This document shows, piece after piece, positions 26,480 through 34,651 of a stretch of DNA of 64,000 bases. This stretch comes from UKL13-3 sp040387195 (GTDB lineage Bacteria; Bacteroidota; Bacteroidia; UKL13-3). Each line of letters opens with the position of its first letter. Positions within the stretch are counted from its first letter, which is position 1. The DNA is taken from assembly GCA_040387195.1 (NCBI GenBank), contig JAZKEF010000013.1, positions 62,001-126,000 on the forward strand. Direction: 5' to 3'. Below the pieces are notes generated by a model. That model made no database searches. It was given only the letters and a program-made list of their open reading frames with translations, and was not told the DNA's origin. The position numbers were made by a program, and so were the translations under genes.

Positions 26480-27493
26480 TTAATCTTGTTGAAGGTCGTC
26501 ATATTGCAGGAAATCCCACTGTTGTTTTCCGGTGCGAAGTTTTTTCCCAATCACGGAAGCATATGCCTTAGCAGGAATTCCTTTGTCGCCCGGTTTTTTC
26601 GATTCCAGATCGGCTAATGTAAGGGTGTAGCCTGCTTCAAGTTGTTTATTGAGGGCAAGACTTTTTCCAAAGAGTATTTTCAGTTCATCAAATTGTGTGG
26701 TGTTTTCTTTTCCCGGATCATTTCCAAATGCCTTTGTCAGCTCACGAATTCCACGAACCAGCTGCTGAATTTGGTTGATGGTAAGGGAAGATTTTGCGTC
26801 AGGACCAAACATTGCTTTATCAAATACAGTATGAAATTCAATAATTTCTGCACCGAGGGTTACAGCAGCTAAAGGGGCAATAATATCTCCCGAATGGTCA
26901 GAAAATCCTACAGGAAGCTGATAACGCTCTTTCATTTTCGACATCGATGCCAAACCCCACTGTTCCGGTGTTGTAGGATAGGCTGTTGTGCATTGCATTA
27001 TTGAAAGGGTATTACCATAAGGTCTGAGGAACTGAAGGGTTTCATCCAACTCTTTCCAGTCACTCATCCCAGATGACAGGATGATTGGCTTACCAGTTTT
27101 GGCAATTGCATCCAGCATTAAATAATTGGTTAACTCACCCGAACCGATTTTATATTTTTTGACACCAATATTTTCAAGCAATGAAACAGCGGCTACAGAA
27201 AAAGGTGAAGACATAAATTCTACTCCTTTATCATCACAATGTTGTTTGATTCCTGCCCATTGTTCGGGTGTAAATTCCATACGTTTCCAGTAATCAAATC
27301 GCGATGTATCTTCATAACTGAATGGTATACGGAACTGTTCAAATGAACTGCTTTCGGCTTTGGCAATATGGGTTTGGAACTTAACTGCATCAACCCCGCA
27401 TGCTGCCAATGCATCAATATAACTGTGAGCAATTCCTAAACTTCCTTCATGAGCCTGCGCTATTTCGGCAATAATCGTAACGGGTTTCATCAT
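26480..27493 (-). CDS. neuB: N-acetylneuraminate synthase family protein (337 aa)
   Basis: The NeuB TIM-barrel is evident from TIIAEIAQAHEGSLGIAHS, AVKFQTHIAKAESS, KIGSGELTNYLMLDAIAKT and PIILSSGMSDWKELDETL to QLPVGFSDHSGDIIAPLAAV. A shorter C-terminal antifreeze-like (SAF) segment follows (DLESKKPGDKGIPA). It condenses phosphoenolpyruvate with ManNAc or a related 6-carbon sugar to a nonulosonic acid. The SAF part is compact, about 60 residues, but keeps the GIPA motif. The gene starts 4 bases after the upstream regulator-like gene. A Neu5Ac versus legionaminate product cannot be decided here. Confidence 0.85.
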   Translation of the reverse strand: MMKPVTIIAEIAQAHEGSLGIAHSYIDALAACGVDAVKFQTHIAKAESSSFEQFRIPFSYEDTSRFDYWKRMEFTPEQWAGIKQHCDDKGVEFMSSPFSVAAVSLLENIGVKKYKIGSGELTNYLMLDAIAKTGKPIILSSGMSDWKELDETLQFLRPYGNTLSIMQCTTAYPTTPEQWGLASMSKMKERYQLPVGFSDHSGDIIAPLAAVTLGAEIIEFHTVFDKAMFGPDAKSSLTINQIQQLVRGIRELTKAFGNDPGKENTTQFDELKILFGKSLALNKQLEAGYTLTLADLESKKPGDKGIPAKAYASVIGKKLRTGKQQWDFLQYDDLQQD

Positions 27494-27497
27494 AGTG

Positions 27498-28025
27498 TTA
27501 GTTTAGAATTTCAACATGCGGTTGTTCCAGAATCTTCATACGTTGTGTGTTAAATTCCTCCTGAGAGAAAATAACGAACCTGATTTTTTTATGGATTAGC
27601 TTCTCGGCTTTTTCTGTAAGGTTGAGTAAATACGTTTTGTTGATGTCTCCAATAAATATCAGATCTATAATGGGATTGTCGAGTCCCTTAGCCAATTCTC
27701 CAACTAGGTAAACAGATTCCACATTTCCCAGTTTCCTTATAACCTGGTCTGCAATTTTATCCAAACCCGTATATTTCATAAGGATGTTTTGGATATCCGA
27801 AAACATAGGATGTTTTGTATTGGCCTTAAACAGTTTTTTGTTTCCGCTCAGGCTGGTACTTAATAATCCGGCATCTTCAAACTTGTTTAATTCAAGTCGG
27901 ATTGAATTGGTGCTTTCACCAAATTCCGTTTCCAGATTGCGCAAGTAGGAAGACGTTTTGCTGTTCAGAAAAAACTTGAGCAAAAGTTTGATACGGGTTT
28001 TGGATGTGATGAGTGTATCGAGCAT
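27498..28025 (-). CDS. Winged-helix protein with degenerate nucleotidyltransferase-like domain (175 aa)
   Basis: Residues 1-85 form an ArsR-like winged helix: TSKTRIKLLLKFFLNSKTSS is helix 1-2, and YLRNLETEFGESTNSIRLEL and KFEDAGLLSTSLSGNKKLF are the recognition helix and wing. Residues 100-170 have the layout of a minimal nucleotidyltransferase. YLVGELAKGLDNPIIDLIFI stands where a GS...DxD site would be, but the serine is replaced by glutamate and only one acidic residue is well placed, so catalysis is doubtful. Such proteins are common in Bacteroidota polysaccharide loci as putative regulators. It lies 4 bases before neuB and is the first gene after a 449-base gap. Confidence 0.75.
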   Translation of the reverse strand: MLDTLITSKTRIKLLLKFFLNSKTSSYLRNLETEFGESTNSIRLELNKFEDAGLLSTSLSGNKKLFKANTKHPMFSDIQNILMKYTGLDKIADQVIRKLGNVESVYLVGELAKGLDNPIIDLIFIGDINKTYLLNLTEKAEKLIHKKIRFVIFSQEEFNTQRMKILEQPHVEILN

Positions 28026-28474
28026 ATTGTTGGAGAGAGACCGTTTGCTGAAAGAAGGAAGGCGAAAGATCGCTCGAAGAAAGAAGAGGTATGATTTTGT
28101 TAAGTTGTAAAACTCAACTGATCTTTTTTATCCCCCCTGTCATATTTGATATTTTTTCTAATTCAATATCGAGTTGAGTATGGAGCGATTTAAAACTGTC
28201 ATCAACTTCAGCTAATATCAATAATTGGAGTTTGGGAGAAGATCTCTTTGAAATGGATAAAAACCGTGAAAAATCTTAGGTGTTACATTCAGATCTTTCA
28301 GCGAAGTGGTCTTCACTCTTTTTATATAGCTTCGCCCCGTCAATTACAGCACCAGCAGTGCAATTGATGAATATTGAGTAATAAAATTACTCAATATTAG
28401 TTGCGCTAACGTAAAAATACAAGTTTTCCTGTGAAAAGGAAACAGTTTAAAGGATTAATGGAAGCTATTGATAT
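28026..28474. other. 449-base gap inside the glycan locus
   Basis: No intact gene is visible. On the minus strand one frame is open from 28386 down to 28117 apart from a single TAA at about 28276; it ends at a TGA at 28114. It reads as INCTAGAVIDGAKLYKKSED... and later LQLLILAEVDDSFKSLHT. This could be a decayed gene, but I recognise no family. A perfect 13-base inverted repeat lies at 28370-28398. No clear TAnnTTTG promoter was found for the neu genes. The gap is the only large break in the operon and is the natural place for a second promoter or an antitermination target. Confidence 0.35.
28370..28398. repeat. Perfect 13-base inverted repeat, AT-rich
   Basis: Arms AATATTGAGTAAT and ATTACTCAATATT are separated by AAA. 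It lies 77 bases downstream of the upxY-like stop. The stem is too AT-rich and lacks a T-run on the minus strand for a normal intrinsic terminator, so an operator or an RNA element is as likely. Confidence 0.5.
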
Positions 28475-28990
28475 TTAGACTGAGGTAGGAGCAAGATGCT
28501 GGGCCGGCACTTTTAGTAACAGGTGTGTCCCAAGTTGTTCAATTTGGATGGCAAAATAGCGGTTGCCTTGTTGTTCGGCAATTACCCCTTTAAAACCCTG
28601 AAGTGGGCCGGCAATAACTTCTACAGGTTGGTGGAGCCTGAAATGCTCGGATGAGGTTTGCAACTCATCAAAATACTGAAGGGAAAGTTGAATGGCGCGG
28701 ATAATATCCGGCCGGATGGGTGAAAGCTCTTTTCCGATTTTTACAAATTTCACGACCCCTGCAGTATTTAACACTTCAATATGTTCTTTATCGAAGAGAA
28801 TATTCACAAACACATAGGATTTAAATAAGGGCTCTTCCACTTTTTTTTTGCGGTCGCTCCATTGTTTAAGGGTTGTTTGCAGTGGTAAATACACCTCAAA
28901 TCCTTTATTGGAAAGTAATTGGGTCACTTTTTTTTCGGCCCGGGGATTCGTATAGATGGCGTACCATTTTTTCTGTTCAGCAACTGACAT
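28475..28990 (-). CDS. UpxY-like NusG paralogue, transcription antiterminator (171 aa)
   Basis: The NGN domain begins KKWYAIYTNPRAEKKVTQLL and continues with KGFEVYLPLQTTLKQWSDRK and EEPLFKSYVFVNI. The C-terminal KOW domain contains EVIAGPLQGFKGVIAEQQGN. These features match specialised NusG paralogues (UpxY/RfaH/LoaP group), which bind RNA polymerase and let it read through long polysaccharide operons. Unlike Bacteroides UpxY genes, which usually open their operon, this one is preceded by seven glycan genes and followed by a 449-base gap. It may therefore control only the downstream half. The start ATG at 28990 directly precedes SVAEQKKWY. Confidence 0.85.
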   Translation of the reverse strand: MSVAEQKKWYAIYTNPRAEKKVTQLLSNKGFEVYLPLQTTLKQWSDRKKKVEEPLFKSYVFVNILFDKEHIEVLNTAGVVKFVKIGKELSPIRPDIIRAIQLSLQYFDELQTSSEHFRLHQPVEVIAGPLQGFKGVIAEQQGNRYFAIQIEQLGTHLLLKVPAQHLAPTSV

Positions 28991-29133
28991 AGGCTATATG
29001 TAAGGAAATACCCTGCATAGATACTAAATGGATTTGAGATTTCAGAAGAATTTGGATCTTCGATTCACTATATCGGATATGGGATTCGGGAATTGTGTTT
29101 GAAACAGGGAAGGAGTCTCCTTTCTCTTCCTGT

Positions 29134-30060
29134 TTAAACAACCTCGTCTACAATATAAGGAGGTCTTTTTCTGCTGGCCTCTAAATTTCGCCATAGGTAT
29201 TCTCCGATAATTCCAATTGCAATCATTTGGAAGCTTGATACAAGCAAAAACACAACCATCAGTGCTGACCAGCCTTCAACAGCAACATGACCGGTTAATT
29301 TAGACCAGAGTACATATAACGCGTATAGAAAGGAGAACAAACCCAGTATTAAACCGGAGCCGGTAATAAGTCTGAGTGGAGTGTATGAAAAGGAGATAAA
29401 TGAGTCGATGAATAATTGGACCTTCTTTTTAAACGTCCATTTGGATTTACCAATTGATCTCTCCTTGCGTTGGTAGGGAATGGAAACATAATCGTATTGC
29501 AACCATACCAGCAGGTAGAGTGAGTTGGTGTTTTTTTCTTCAAGGGCAACTACCTGTTCTCTCAGTTGCTGATCAAACAAACAAAAGTCAAATCCTCCCT
29601 TGGGCAAGTTAGGCAAAGCATATTTACGGATCAGTTTTTGGTACTGGTTAGCAAACAGCTTTGAAAAGAATGGATCTTCCCTGTCCTCCCTGTTAGCCAG
29701 TACAAGCTTCACCCCTTTTTTCCAGTATTCAACCATTTTTACCATCAATTCAGGAGGATCCTGAAGATCGGCAGCAATCACAATATTGCAATCCCCGGTC
29801 GCATATTTCATTCCGGCCTGTATTGCATTATAAGAGCCAAAATTCCCCGATAGTTTAACCAGTTTTACTTTTGATGGGTACTCATTTTTGAATTGTTTGA
29901 GCGCTTCAAATGTGTTGTCTTTACTGCCATCATCAACCATTACATACTCAAATGAAATATCTGCAGGAAACAAACTTTCGTTGGCAATTAACGCCCTGGA
30001 TGTAACAGGGATGTTATGCTCGTTATGATAACATGGTATAATGATGGATAATTTAGGCAT
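29134..30060 (-). CDS. Membrane-anchored GT2 glycosyltransferase, DPM1/ArnC-like (308 aa)
   Basis: The GT-A domain (residues 1-215) has LSIIIPCYHNEHNIPVTSRA, EYVMVDDGSKDNTFEALK and NIVIAADLQDPPELMVKM, the polyprenyl-phosphate transferase signatures. Two hydrophobic helices follow (ITGSGLILGLFSFLYALYVL and SALMVVFLLVSSFQMIAIGI), then IGEYLWRNLEASRKRPPYIV. This architecture fits enzymes that put a sugar on undecaprenyl phosphate at the cytoplasmic face. It overlaps the aminotransferase gene by 8 bases, so it may transfer the 3-acetamido-3,6-dideoxyhexose made by the three genes upstream. That substrate is inferred. Confidence 0.83.
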   Translation of the reverse strand: MPKLSIIIPCYHNEHNIPVTSRALIANESLFPADISFEYVMVDDGSKDNTFEALKQFKNEYPSKVKLVKLSGNFGSYNAIQAGMKYATGDCNIVIAADLQDPPELMVKMVEYWKKGVKLVLANREDREDPFFSKLFANQYQKLIRKYALPNLPKGGFDFCLFDQQLREQVVALEEKNTNSLYLLVWLQYDYVSIPYQRKERSIGKSKWTFKKKVQLFIDSFISFSYTPLRLITGSGLILGLFSFLYALYVLWSKLTGHVAVEGWSALMVVFLLVSSFQMIAIGIIGEYLWRNLEASRKRPPYIVDEVV

Positions 30061-31165
30061 GCAGAAATAATTTTATCTGATCACATACATATGAAACCTC
30101 ATCATCTGTCATACCCGGAAACATAGGTAAACTCAGGCATGTATCAGCCATCTCTTCCGCAATGGGATAATCTCCTTTTTTTTCCTTGAGTTCGGCATAT
30201 GCATGTTGAAGATGTGGTGGAACAGGATAATGAATCAATGTACCTACTCCGTTTTGGTGTAAGTATTGTTGCAGTTCATCGCGTTTTGAAGTGCGGATCA
30301 CAAAAAGGTGGTAAACAGAAGTTGCTCCTTCGGCAATTTGCGGCAGTATTAAATCCGGTGTTTCACTAAGTAGTGAAAGGTATTTGGTTGCTATGGTATT
30401 GCGTGCATCATTCCATTGGGCCAGGTAATTAAGTTTAATGCTTAAAAACCCCGCCTGTATCTCATCTAAACGGGAATTAATTCCGAGCTCTTCATTGTAA
30501 TATTTTTTCTGGGATCCGTAATTACGGATAACCATTGAACGTTGGGCTAATGCCTCATCATTGGTCGTAATTGCTCCGGCATCACCATAGGCCCCCAGGT
30601 TTTTTCCGGGATAAAAGCTTGTTCCGTTAATATGTCCGAAACTACCGGCAAGTTTTCCTTTGTACATGGCACCTTGCGATTGGGCATTGTCCTCCACAAC
30701 CGAAATATGGTGTGTTGAAGCGATGCTCATGATGGCATCCATCTCACAACACTGTCCGTATAAATGCACAGGCATAATGGCTTTTGTTCTCGGTGTGATT
30801 TTCGCTTCAATAAGTTCGGGGTTGATATTGAATGTTCCAACTCTAGGTTCAACTGGAACAGGGGTTGCTCCTACATAACTTACCGCAAGCCAACTGGCAA
30901 TGTATGTGTTGGATGGAACGATTACTTCATCACCTTTTTCGATATTCAATGTTTTTAATGCAATAATCAATGCATCCAGTCCATTGGCAACGCCAACACA
31001 ATGTTTGGTATTATTAAATGTTGCATAGGATTGTTCAAATTGTTTTACCTGGTCACCTAAAACGTACCATGCTTTATCAAAAAAATGTTCGAATGACGAA
31101 AGCGTTTCAGCTTTAACATCAGTGTTCATTTTTTTGAAAGATAAAAAAGGAATATTCACGCTCAT
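30053..31165 (-). CDS. dTDP-3-keto-6-deoxyhexose aminotransferase, FdtB/QdtB-like (370 aa)
   Basis: A DegT-family PLP enzyme. CVGVANGLDALIIALKTL is the phosphate region, ISVVEDNAQSQGAMYKG holds the aspartate (about D159), and GTSFYPGKNLGAYGDAGAIT carries the Schiff-base lysine (about K188). The PGKNLGA form is typical of VioA/FdtB/QdtB-type enzymes. Gene order gives the clue: a FdtA/QdtA-like isomerase and a hexapeptide acetyltransferase lie directly upstream, the known set for dTDP-Fuc3NAc or dTDP-Qui3NAc. It would aminate carbon 3. RmlA/RmlB, needed for the precursor, are not in the window. It overlaps the acetyltransferase end by 4 bases. Confidence 0.83.
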   Translation of the reverse strand: MSVNIPFLSFKKMNTDVKAETLSSFEHFFDKAWYVLGDQVKQFEQSYATFNNTKHCVGVANGLDALIIALKTLNIEKGDEVIVPSNTYIASWLAVSYVGATPVPVEPRVGTFNINPELIEAKITPRTKAIMPVHLYGQCCEMDAIMSIASTHHISVVEDNAQSQGAMYKGKLAGSFGHINGTSFYPGKNLGAYGDAGAITTNDEALAQRSMVIRNYGSQKKYYNEELGINSRLDEIQAGFLSIKLNYLAQWNDARNTIATKYLSLLSETPDLILPQIAEGATSVYHLFVIRTSKRDELQQYLHQNGVGTLIHYPVPPHLQHAYAELKEKKGDYPIAEEMADTCLSLPMFPGMTDDEVSYVCDQIKLFLHA

Positions 31166-31731
31166 TTTTTTGTTAAACCGTTGTCGGTTTGTTTATATAT
31201 AATTCCATCTTCCGAAACCCATTCGGTTGAAGAGTGTTGTTTCAGCTTTTGTCCTAACTCATCAACCCAACCTTTAATGCGGGCCGGGTTACCGTAAACC
31301 AGTGCATGGTCGGGAACATCCTTGGTGATTACGGAACCAATTCCCGTCATGCAATATTTTCCCATAGTAACTCCGGCCAGAATAGTACTGTTGGCTCCTA
31401 TGGATGCACCTTCCTTAAGTAAGGTTTTCTGTACTTCCACATATTGTTTGCTGCGAGGCCTTACATCATTGGTAAATACAACATTGGGGCCTAAAAAAAC
31501 ATTGTCTTCAATATGCACACCTTCCCAAATATAAATTCCTGATTTTACGGTTACATTGTTCCCTATTTGAACGTTTTGTTCAACGAAACAATGGTCGCAG
31601 ATATTACAGTTATTGCCTATAGTTACATTTTTAAGGATGTGCACAAAGGCCCATATACGTGTATTGCTCCCGATGTCGGAAGTGTCTACAAGTGCGGTTG
31701 AATGTATAAAAGGAGTATTGTTTTCAGACAT
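31162..31731 (-). CDS. Hexapeptide-repeat sugar N-acetyltransferase, FdtC/QdtC/WlbB-like (189 aa)
   Basis: The left-handed beta-helix is seen as successive hexapeptides: IGSNTRIWAFVHILKNVTIG, NNCNICDHCFVEQNVQIGNN and VTVKSGIYIWEGVHIEDNV. DNVFLGPNVVFTNDVRPRS is the conserved catalytic loop of the WlbB/FdtC group. The start is taken at MSENNTPFIHST, whose A is shared with the upstream TAA (TAATG) and which has GGGGA-like sequence before it. An in-frame ATG 12 bases upstream is possible. It should acetylate the 3-amino sugar made by the adjacent aminotransferase, using acetyl-CoA. Confidence 0.84.
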   Translation of the reverse strand: MSENNTPFIHSTALVDTSDIGSNTRIWAFVHILKNVTIGNNCNICDHCFVEQNVQIGNNVTVKSGIYIWEGVHIEDNVFLGPNVVFTNDVRPRSKQYVEVQKTLLKEGASIGANSTILAGVTMGKYCMTGIGSVITKDVPDHALVYGNPARIKGWVDELGQKLKQHSSTEWVSEDGIIYKQTDNGLTKK

Positions 31732-32141
31732 TACGTTCCCCATATTTTTTTGAAGTTGTCGTAATCGCGGATGTAGTCTTTTTCATCATATTCTGTAGAT
31801 GCCAGAATAACCTGAATAGCGGTATGAGAGTATTGCATGGTATGCCATACATCCGGTGGAATATATACTGCCTGATTAGGGCTGTCCAAAATAAACGATT
31901 GGAGCTCACCTGTTGCCGATTCTGTATTCACCACAATACGACCGGTAACCGCAATCAATATTTGTTCCGTTTGATGATGGGCATGCCGACCGCGCACAAT
32001 GCTCTCAGGAGTATAGTAGGTCCAGAAAATACGTTTTATTTCAAATGGCAGCTTATTGTTTTGGGCTACAGAAATATAACCGATTCCGGATTCACCAAGT
32101 TTGGCAAAATCGATAACATGCGGTTTGGGATACTTACTCAT
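31731..32141 (-). CDS. dTDP-6-deoxyhexos-4-ulose 3,4-ketoisomerase, FdtA/QdtA-like (136 aa)
   Basis: A small cupin of the WxcM-like C-terminal type. LPFEIKRIFWTYYTPESIV is followed by the histidine-rich core RGRHAHHQTEQILIAVTG and YIPPDVWHTMQYSHTAIQVI, the residues that line the active site of FdtA/QdtA. Length matches the stand-alone isomerase. It shifts the keto group from C4 to C3 of dTDP-4-keto-6-deoxyglucose, giving either the galacto or gluco configuration. The sequence alone does not tell which. It heads the three-gene sugar module and follows wzc after 9 bases. Confidence 0.86.
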   Translation of the reverse strand: MSKYPKPHVIDFAKLGESGIGYISVAQNNKLPFEIKRIFWTYYTPESIVRGRHAHHQTEQILIAVTGRIVVNTESATGELQSFILDSPNQAVYIPPDVWHTMQYSHTAIQVILASTEYDEKDYIRDYDNFKKIWGT

Positions 32142-32150
32142 GAAAAAAGT

Positions 32151-34646
32151 TTATTTTTTATTTTTACGTTTAAAAAGCCCTTTCAGGAATGAAACAGTAG
32201 TCGGTTGTTCTTCATCCTCGTCTTCGCTGTAATAGCCGGAGTAGTATGAATCGTTGTATTTTTTTCCATAGTATCCGTACCCGCCTTTGCCGTAATATCC
32301 ACCATAGTAATAATACCCGCTTCCGCTGTAGTATCCGCCATAATCATTTTTGTAAATACTGCTGTATATGATTGAGCTGTTATCGTAGGCATTTAAAATG
32401 GTATAAATATTTTGAATACTACTGTCGGTTTTGAGCCTGTCGGGTATCTGGGCAAAATCCCTTCTTGAATACTGTGATCGAATCACGTACAGATTGATGT
32501 CCGACATGCCCATGATAATAAGAGAGTCGGAAACTAATCCAACGGGAGCGGAGTCAATCAGGATGTAATCATATTGACTTCGAAGGGTTTCCAACAACTG
32601 AACCATTTCATCTGTTTGAAGCAACTCAGCAGGATTTGGTGGGGTAGGACCGGCTGTAATCACATCCAGATTAGGGTATTCGGTATGCTGGATGGTTTGT
32701 GCAAGAGAAGATTTTCCGATTAAAAATGTGGTTAGACCAACACTATTGGTAATATTGGAGAAGGATAGATGAACTTTAGGTCTGCGCAAATCGCAGCCAA
32801 TAATAATTACCTTTTTGTTGAGGAGCGTAAATGAGGCGGCCAGGTTAATGGAGCAAAATGTTTTTCCTTCACCGCTCACCGTACTGGTTACGCAAATAAC
32901 TTTATGCTCCTTGCCTTTACTAATAAAGCTTAATCCGGTACGAATTCCTCTGATAGATTCGGAGAAAACTGACTTTGGATTTTTAAATGTATAAATGTCA
33001 TACTCATTGTCTTCGGTCTGTATTTTTTTTACCACACCCAAAACCGGAATATTGCTGATGCTTTCAATGGTTTCCTTATCCGGAATTTTCTGGTAAATAA
33101 TTCTTGAAAACACGATAATCCCAATCCCAATACCTAAACCCAGCAGCCACGCAAAGCTGTATGCCTGATTTTTATTGGGAGATATAGGCCATGAAGGTGT
33201 TTGCGAAGCCTCTATAATACTCGCATTGGGAGTAATGGAAGATTTACTGATAGAGGTTTCCAGTTTCTTTTCAAACAGATAGGTATATACCTTTTCATTC
33301 ACTTTAAAATCGCGCTGGATATTAATCATCATGCGCTGACGCATAGGAATACTTCCCAATATTTCATTTATGGCAGCAATGTTGGTATTGGTATATGTAA
33401 TACGGGAATTAAGTTTATTGCCAAAACTTTTAACGGTTTGAAGCAACATGTTTCTTGTTTCGCGTATGCGGGTTTCATTTTCAATGGCCACGGAACTTTG
33501 AGGAGTATTACGTTGCAGGATAGATACGCGTGTTAACACAAGGTCGTTGTATGCCTCTAATATATTAGGAATATTTTCAGCGTCCTCCTTATCAAACACC
33601 ACAAAACTAACCGGGCCGTCTTTACTTTCAAGTATACTTTTTTGCAGTTTGGCTACCATATCCTGTTTAATCAACAGAATGTTCTTCTCCGCTTCAAGTG
33701 CTGCAAGTTTTTGAACCTGGGTATTGGCAACAGCATCAATCTCAATTCCGTTATTTTTACTCCTTAAATCAGAAAGCTCAAATTCGTTTTTTTGGACTTT
33801 GGATGCAAGGTCCATCAGCTGTTTATCGATAAAGTCAATGGTTTGCTGAGCTGCCAGTGATTTGTTGTTAACGGTTTCGCCAACATAAAACTTAGCAAGG
33901 GCATTAAGATAATCGCTTGCCAGCAAAGGTTCTTCGTGAGTAAACTGCAGGGTTACAAGGCTTGTTCCTTTCACCACGTCAACATTGATATTGCCGGCAA
34001 ATGATGGTGCAAGGTTGGGGTAGCTGATACGATGACAGATTACACTTCCGAAGTTATGGTTGAATGAGCGTGTACTGTTAACCGCTACAACAGTTAAGAG
34101 GTTTCCTTCAAAATTAAAGGTGTCCAGAAGCGCATGTTTGGGCTCATTTTTTTTATTTTGAGACGTGACAATTTTAAACGAATTGCCCGAAAGATACTCC
34201 AGATTAAAAGAGAAATCGCGGTGGGAGCTATCGAGATGGACGGTAATTATTTTGAAGTAAGGATTGGGGTAAAGCTGGGTGGTAACAAAGTTCCCCTTTA
34301 CAAAGTAGCTGTATTCCATTTGCATTGTTTCGAGTGTTTTCTCGGCATAATGCCTGGAGCGAAGCGCTTCACTTTCTGTCTTCAAAAAATTATCAAATTT
34401 CCCCGATGCTCTTCCATATTTAAAAAGGTCACTTATCTGACTGGGCTTTTCATCATCCAGTTTTAAGGTGATGCTGGCCCTGTATAATGGTTTGGTATAA
34501 CGTAGCTGTATATAAGTAACAGATAAACAGATAAGAACTGATAATGCAATAACGTACCATCTCCTGAGAAGAATCGCAAAAATCTTATTGGGGTCAATAA
34601 CCGTTTTTTTATTCTCGTAGTCGTTATTTTCAGCGTAATCATTCAT
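32151..34646 (-). CDS. wzc: Wzc-type chain-length determinant and BY-kinase (831 aa)
   Basis: The N-terminal Wzz domain has TM1 near residues 30-48 (WYVIALSVLICLSVTYIQL) and a long coiled-coil periplasmic region. TM2 is near 490-510 (FAWLLGLGIGIGIIVFS). The C-terminal bacterial tyrosine kinase has Walker A TSTVSGEGKTFCSINLAA, Walker A' VIIIGCDLRRPK, and Walker B YDYILIDSAPVGLVSD. The tail (about residues 755-810) is a Gly/Tyr-rich cluster, with runs such as GSGYYYYGGYYGKGGYGYYG, that serves as the autophosphorylation site. It is longer and glycine-richer than in E. coli Wzc. With Wza it controls glycan length and export. The start is 5 bases after the wza stop. Confidence 0.9.
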   Translation of the reverse strand: MNDYAENNDYENKKTVIDPNKIFAILLRRWYVIALSVLICLSVTYIQLRYTKPLYRASITLKLDDEKPSQISDLFKYGRASGKFDNFLKTESEALRSRHYAEKTLETMQMEYSYFVKGNFVTTQLYPNPYFKIITVHLDSSHRDFSFNLEYLSGNSFKIVTSQNKKNEPKHALLDTFNFEGNLLTVVAVNSTRSFNHNFGSVICHRISYPNLAPSFAGNINVDVVKGTSLVTLQFTHEEPLLASDYLNALAKFYVGETVNNKSLAAQQTIDFIDKQLMDLASKVQKNEFELSDLRSKNNGIEIDAVANTQVQKLAALEAEKNILLIKQDMVAKLQKSILESKDGPVSFVVFDKEDAENIPNILEAYNDLVLTRVSILQRNTPQSSVAIENETRIRETRNMLLQTVKSFGNKLNSRITYTNTNIAAINEILGSIPMRQRMMINIQRDFKVNEKVYTYLFEKKLETSISKSSITPNASIIEASQTPSWPISPNKNQAYSFAWLLGLGIGIGIIVFSRIIYQKIPDKETIESISNIPVLGVVKKIQTEDNEYDIYTFKNPKSVFSESIRGIRTGLSFISKGKEHKVICVTSTVSGEGKTFCSINLAASFTLLNKKVIIIGCDLRRPKVHLSFSNITNSVGLTTFLIGKSSLAQTIQHTEYPNLDVITAGPTPPNPAELLQTDEMVQLLETLRSQYDYILIDSAPVGLVSDSLIIMGMSDINLYVIRSQYSRRDFAQIPDRLKTDSSIQNIYTILNAYDNSSIIYSSIYKNDYGGYYSGSGYYYYGGYYGKGGYGYYGKKYNDSYYSGYYSEDEDEEQPTTVSFLKGLFKRKNKK

Positions 34647-34651
34647 GCCGG

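Noticed and set aside
25317..27493. Legionaminic or pseudaminic acid synthesis as the firm assignment
   Set aside because: The dedicated dehydratase and aminotransferase are not grouped with these genes; Neu5Ac-type is simpler, but neither is proven.
28100..28130. Terminator-like AGTTG/CAACT stem with T-run on the plus strand
   Set aside because: Both neighbouring genes are on the minus strand, the stem is only 5 bp, and no plus-strand transcript is expected.
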